From positions 682,001 through 746,000 of the forward strand of contig NZ_JACHML010000001.1 of the NCBI RefSeq assembly GCF_014208045.1: a DNA stretch of 64,000 bases. Direction: 5' to 3'. The notes below the pieces were generated by a model that searched no databases, was not told the origin of the DNA, and saw nothing but the letters and a program-made list of their open reading frames with translations. This DNA is from Microbacterium thalassium (lineage in GTDB: Bacteria; Actinomycetota; Actinomycetes; Actinomycetales; Microbacteriaceae). This document shows positions 61,025 through 64,000 of this stretch, piece after piece. The translations under genes were made by a program, and so were the position numbers. Numbering within the stretch: position 1 is the first letter of the stretch; each line of letters begins with the position of its first letter.

Positions 61025-62023
61025 ATGCCGACCGACCAGGCGCTCCTGACGTGGATGCTCGATTCCGACCCCGCCCTGCGCTGGCAGGTCGAGCGGGATC
61101 TCGCGCACGAGCCGCGCGCGGTGTGGCAGGCGACGCGCGCCCGCGTGCCCGACGAGGGGTTCGGCGCGGCGCTCCTGGCGGAGCAGGACGCCGACGGGCA
61201 GTGGGCGGGCGGGGCGTTCTTCCCCGCGGACTTCGACTTCGACGGCCCCGAGGCGGCCCCCGGCGCCGGGCAGCCGTGGACGGCGACGACATGGTCGCTG
61301 AAGTCCCTGCGCGAATGGGGCGTCGCGCCCGAGCGGCTGGAAGGGACCGTCGAGAAGCTGCGGGCGCACTGCACGTGGGAGTACGACGACCTGCCGTTCT
61401 GGGACGGCGAGGTCGACGCGTGCATCAACGCGTGGACGCTCGCCGCCGGCGCCTGGCTCGGCGCCGACGTCACCGGCATCGCCCAGTGGTTCGTCGATCA
61501 CCAGATGGACGAGGGCGGCTGGAACTGCGAGTGGGTCGAGGGCTCGACGCGCGCCTCGTTCACCTCGACGCTGAACTCGATCGAGGGGATCCTCTCCTAC
61601 GAGCAGGCGACCGGGGGCACGCCCGAGCTGCGGGCGGCGCGCACAGCGGGCGAGGAGTACCTGCTGCGACGCCGGCTGCTGTACCGGCAGACGACGGGCG
61701 AGCTGTTCGCGCCGTGGGCGGTGCGCTTCGCGTATCCGTTCCGCTCGTTCTACAGCGCGCTGCACGCCGTCGACTACTTCCGCGCGGCATCGCTGCACGA
61801 CGGCGTCCCGCCCGACGAGCGCATCGCCGACGCGGTCGAGGTGATCCGCGCCGCCCGTCGCCCCGACGGGGCGTGGGAGCAGGAGCGCCGGCATCCCGGT
61901 CGCGTGTGGTTCGAGATCGACGTCCCCGCCGGGGAGCCCTCGAAGTGGCTGACGTTCCATGCGCTGCGGGCGCTCGAGTGGTGGGATGCGGCGCACGCCG
62001 GAGCCACGGACGGCGCGGGCTGA
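61025..62023 (+). CDS. Prenyltransferase/squalene-cyclase-fold protein of unknown function
   Basis: The 332-residue protein is made of helical repeats of the alpha/alpha-toroid type (DADGQWAGGAFFP, DACINAWTLAAGAWLG, QMDEGGWNCEWVEG, RPDGAWEQERR; the QxxGxW-like turns recall terpenoid cyclases). The DXDD or other cyclase catalytic motif is not seen and there is no isoprenoid gene nearby, so enzymatic cyclisation is doubtful. Confidence 0.75.
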   Translation: MPTDQALLTWMLDSDPALRWQVERDLAHEPRAVWQATRARVPDEGFGAALLAEQDADGQWAGGAFFPADFDFDGPEAAPGAGQPWTATTWSLKSLREWGVAPERLEGTVEKLRAHCTWEYDDLPFWDGEVDACINAWTLAAGAWLGADVTGIAQWFVDHQMDEGGWNCEWVEGSTRASFTSTLNSIEGILSYEQATGGTPELRAARTAGEEYLLRRRLLYRQTTGELFAPWAVRFAYPFRSFYSALHAVDYFRAASLHDGVPPDERIADAVEVIRAARRPDGAWEQERRHPGRVWFEIDVPAGEPSKWLTFHALRALEWWDAAHAGATDGAG

Positions 62024-62124
62024 GCCGCGGGCGGGGGTTCCGGCCCTGACCGGCGCTTCCTCGCGCCGACGTAGACTGGAGAGGTCCGTGCCGTTCGGCA
62101 CCCGCTCGCTCCACCAGGACCCTC

Positions 62125-62841
62125 GTGACCTCCACTCCCGCCCGCCGCACCTTCGACGTGCGCCACGTGCAGTTCGCGCGCGCCGCCTTCCTCGCGCTCG
62201 CGGCGGTCATGATCACGTTCTCTCCCGACCACTCGGCGGCCGTCGGCCTCGCGGTCTTCTCGGGCTTCGCGATCGCGACCGGCCTGGTGCTGCTGATCGC
62301 GCTGTGGCTGGTGTACGCGGCGGGACGACGCATGACCCCGGCCCTGCTCGGCATCGCGACCCTCGTGGCGGGAATGGCGGGCGGCCTGCAGCCGCTGCGC
62401 ACCGTGGCCGGGTACTTCGTGATCGTGATCGCCTGGGCGCTCGTCGCCGGCGCGATCGAGACGGTCTGGGGCGCCCGCGCGCTGCGCCTTTCGGGACGCG
62501 CGGTCGACCCGCAGCGCCCGTGGGAGCAGGACGCGATCGCCGCGGCCGGCGCCGTGCCGCGCGGCGAGGCCCGCGACGCGCTCACGGTCGGCATCCTCAC
62601 GCTGGTCCTCGGCGTCGCGCTCGTGTTCGTGCCCTGGGACTACGCGCTCGAGTACACGATCGACCAGGCGGGTCAGACCTTCACGCTCACCGGCATCACG
62701 ATCGGCGTCGGGATCTTCGGCGGCTATGCCGCGATCACCGCCGTCTACCTCGCCATCGCGGGCTTCTCGCCCCGCGCCCCCGAACCGCTCACCGACGAGG
62801 CGACGGCCGCGTCCGCCGCCGACCCCAAGGAACTCCCGTGA
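62125..62841 (+). CDS. Integral membrane protein, unknown
   Basis: GTG 62125; 238 residues with about six membrane helices (HdeD/DUF308-like appearance: pairs of short helices, GRRMTPALLGIATLVAGMAGG). TAGACT at 62071 may be the -10. The GTGA overlap with the next gene indicates a two-gene operon. Confidence 0.75.
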   Translation: MTSTPARRTFDVRHVQFARAAFLALAAVMITFSPDHSAAVGLAVFSGFAIATGLVLLIALWLVYAAGRRMTPALLGIATLVAGMAGGLQPLRTVAGYFVIVIAWALVAGAIETVWGARALRLSGRAVDPQRPWEQDAIAAAGAVPRGEARDALTVGILTLVLGVALVFVPWDYALEYTIDQAGQTFTLTGITIGVGIFGGYAAITAVYLAIAGFSPRAPEPLTDEATAASAADPKELP

Positions 62842-63164
62842 CTGAAGAACGCCCCACCCGCCGCGACATCCTCAAGCCTGTTCAGCTGCTCGGGCTCGCG
62901 TTCGGCGCGGCGCTGTTCGCGGGCGTCATCACGCTCATCTCGATGGGGTTCTTCCAGCAGCGCGGCGACGCCATGAACGCGATCGTGGTGGCCCTCGTCA
63001 TCGCCGGGGTCTCGTTCATCGCGGTGCTCGTCATCGTGTCGCTGCTGCTGCTCGCCGTCGACCCGTCGAAGGTCGCCGAGCCGGTCGACAAGCCGGTGCT
63101 CCTCCCCGACGAGGACGACGACGCGGATGCCGCCGGCGACACCAAGGCCGACGGCAAGGCCTGA
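62838..63164 (+). CDS. Small membrane protein with acidic tail, unknown
   Basis: GTG 62838; 108 residues with two membrane helices (about 15-37 and 46-70) and an acidic C-terminus (PDEDDDADAAGD). It overlaps the preceding membrane-protein gene by 4 bp; both products may form one complex (inference). Confidence 0.75.
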   Translation: MTEERPTRRDILKPVQLLGLAFGAALFAGVITLISMGFFQQRGDAMNAIVVALVIAGVSFIAVLVIVSLLLLAVDPSKVAEPVDKPVLLPDEDDDADAAGDTKADGKA

Positions 63165-63180
63165 CGTACCTCGGCCCTGA

Positions 63181-64000
63181 TCAGCCCAGTTCGTCGACCA
63201 GCTTCGACGCGAGGCCCGCGTAGGTCGCGGGGGTGAGCTCGAGCAGGCGCGCCTTGGCGGCGTCGCCGATATCGAGGCCCTGCACGAAATCGGCGAGCTC
63301 CGGCCCGCCGACGCGGCGACCGCGCGTGAGGTCCTTCAGCAGCGCGTAGGGGTCGCTGATCTGCGAGCGGCCGGCGGCGATCTCGGCGCGCACGACGGTC
63401 TGGATCGCCTCGGCGAGGACCTCCCAGTTCGCGTCGAGGTCGGCGTCGAGCACCGCCTGCGCGAGCGAGATCTCGCCGAGACCGCGCAGCAGGTTGTCCA
63501 GGGCGAGCAGCGAGTGGCCGAACGCGACGCCGATGTTGCGCTGCGTCGTGGAGTCGGTGAGATCGCGCTGCATGCGCGAGGTCACGAGCGTCTGCGACAG
63601 CGTCGAGAGGATGCCGCCGGAAATCTCGAGATTGGCCTCGGCGTTCTCGAAGCGGATCGGGTTGATCTTGTGGGGCATCGTCGAGGACCCGGTGGCGCCC
63701 GCGACGGGGATCTGCGAGAAGAAGCCCAGCGAGATGTAGGTCCAGATGTCGGTGGCGAGGTTGTGCAGGATGCCGCCGGCGTGCCGCACGCGGTCGTACA
63801 GCTCGACCTGCCAGTCGTGCGACTCGATCTGCGTGGTGAGGATGTTGAAGTCCAGCCCCAGCCCCTCGATGAACGAGCGGGAGACCTCGGGCCAGTCGAC
63901 GTCGGGAGCCGCGGCCAGGTGGGCCGACCACGTGCCGGTCGCGCCGGAGAACTTCGCGAGGAAGGCGCCGCCGGCGATCTGGTCGGCCACGCGGTCGAGC
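63181..64000 (-). CDS. purB: Adenylosuccinate lyase, 5' part outside window
   Basis: The frame is open to the window edge. The visible 273 codons show LAAAPDVDWPEVSRSFIEGL, the fumarase/lyase superfamily signature GSSTMPHKINPIRFENAEAN and the C-terminal helices (SRMQRDLTDSTTQRNIGVAFG). PurB splits adenylosuccinate and SAICAR in purine synthesis. It converges with the small membrane protein gene 16 bp away. Confidence 0.94.
   Translation of the reverse strand, partial: LDRVADQIAGGAFLAKFSGATGTWSAHLAAAPDVDWPEVSRSFIEGLGLDFNILTTQIESHDWQVELYDRVRHAGGILHNLATDIWTYISLGFFSQIPVAGATGSSTMPHKINPIRFENAEANLEISGGILSTLSQTLVTSRMQRDLTDSTTQRNIGVAFGHSLLALDNLLRGLGEISLAQAVLDADLDANWEVLAEAIQTVVRAEIAAGRSQISDPYALLKDLTRGRRVGGPELADFVQGLDIGDAAKARLLELTPATYAGLASKLVDELG

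Overview
The window is high-GC DNA, almost entirely coding, with GTG starts, G/C-ending codons and the gene order rpsF-ssb-rpsR-rplI-dnaB. Together with the look of the individual proteins this points to an actinobacterial chromosome, most likely Microbacteriaceae (Microbacterium or a close relative). The genus is an inference. I see no tRNA, rRNA, CRISPR array, insertion sequence or prophage.

Layout. 1-10 kb: a truncated class III aminotransferase, a membrane protein with a paralogue 10 kb away, a short lipoxygenase-like protein, and an aldehyde-metabolism block (GAF regulator, aldehyde dehydrogenase, DUF779 protein). A Fur/Zur-like operator, a tiny secreted protein and malQ interrupt that block. 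10-17 kb: a SnoaL-like protein, an MscS channel, the second paralogue, a KstD-type flavoprotein and a large proline-rich membrane protein. 17-20.4 kb: the conserved rpsF-ssb-rpsR-rplI operon, a strong terminator, a cluster of DnaA-box-like sites, and dnaB. 20.5-22.2 kb: uridine phosphorylase and PlsC. 22.2-32.7 kb: a TetR-controlled uptake and catabolic operon (CocE-type hydrolase, DUF3237, a complete peptide-type ABC importer with a fused ATPase, a second DUF3237, a YtcJ-type amidohydrolase). 32.7-42.1 kb: accessory single genes (GNAT, TetR/MFS efflux pair, ArsR/VOC pair, lipocalin-like, DUF4287, zinc ribbon, MDR reductase, flavin monooxygenase, hydrolase, LysR). 42.2-49.1 kb: a protocatechuate 4,5-cleavage operon (LigJ, LigK, LigI, fused LigAB, LigC, an aldo/keto reductase and a cytoplasmic ModA-like protein) divergent from the LysR gene. 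49-64 kb: small proteins, a racemase, a two-component system, SRPBCC/ArsR, a sugar-dehydrogenase-like lipoprotein, a HEAT protein with a MerR-HEAT regulator, PhzF, thioesterase, phosphatase, VOC, a cyclase-fold protein, small membrane proteins and a truncated purB.

Two properties cut across the window. First, at least sixteen genes have a TANNNT -10 hexamer ending 6-7 nt before the start codon and no Shine-Dalgarno, so their transcripts are probably leaderless. Second, many intergenic regions hold near-perfect dyads placed as operators next to a regulator gene. The best examples are 22892-22912 (TetR/hydrolase operon), 34014-34035 (TetR/MFS), 36312-36327 (ArsR), 54043-54073 (ArsR/SRPBCC), 55243-55265 (MerR-HEAT) and a Zur-like box at 4987-5001.

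Start positions were chosen from Shine-Dalgarno or -10 spacing and may differ by a few codons from other annotations.
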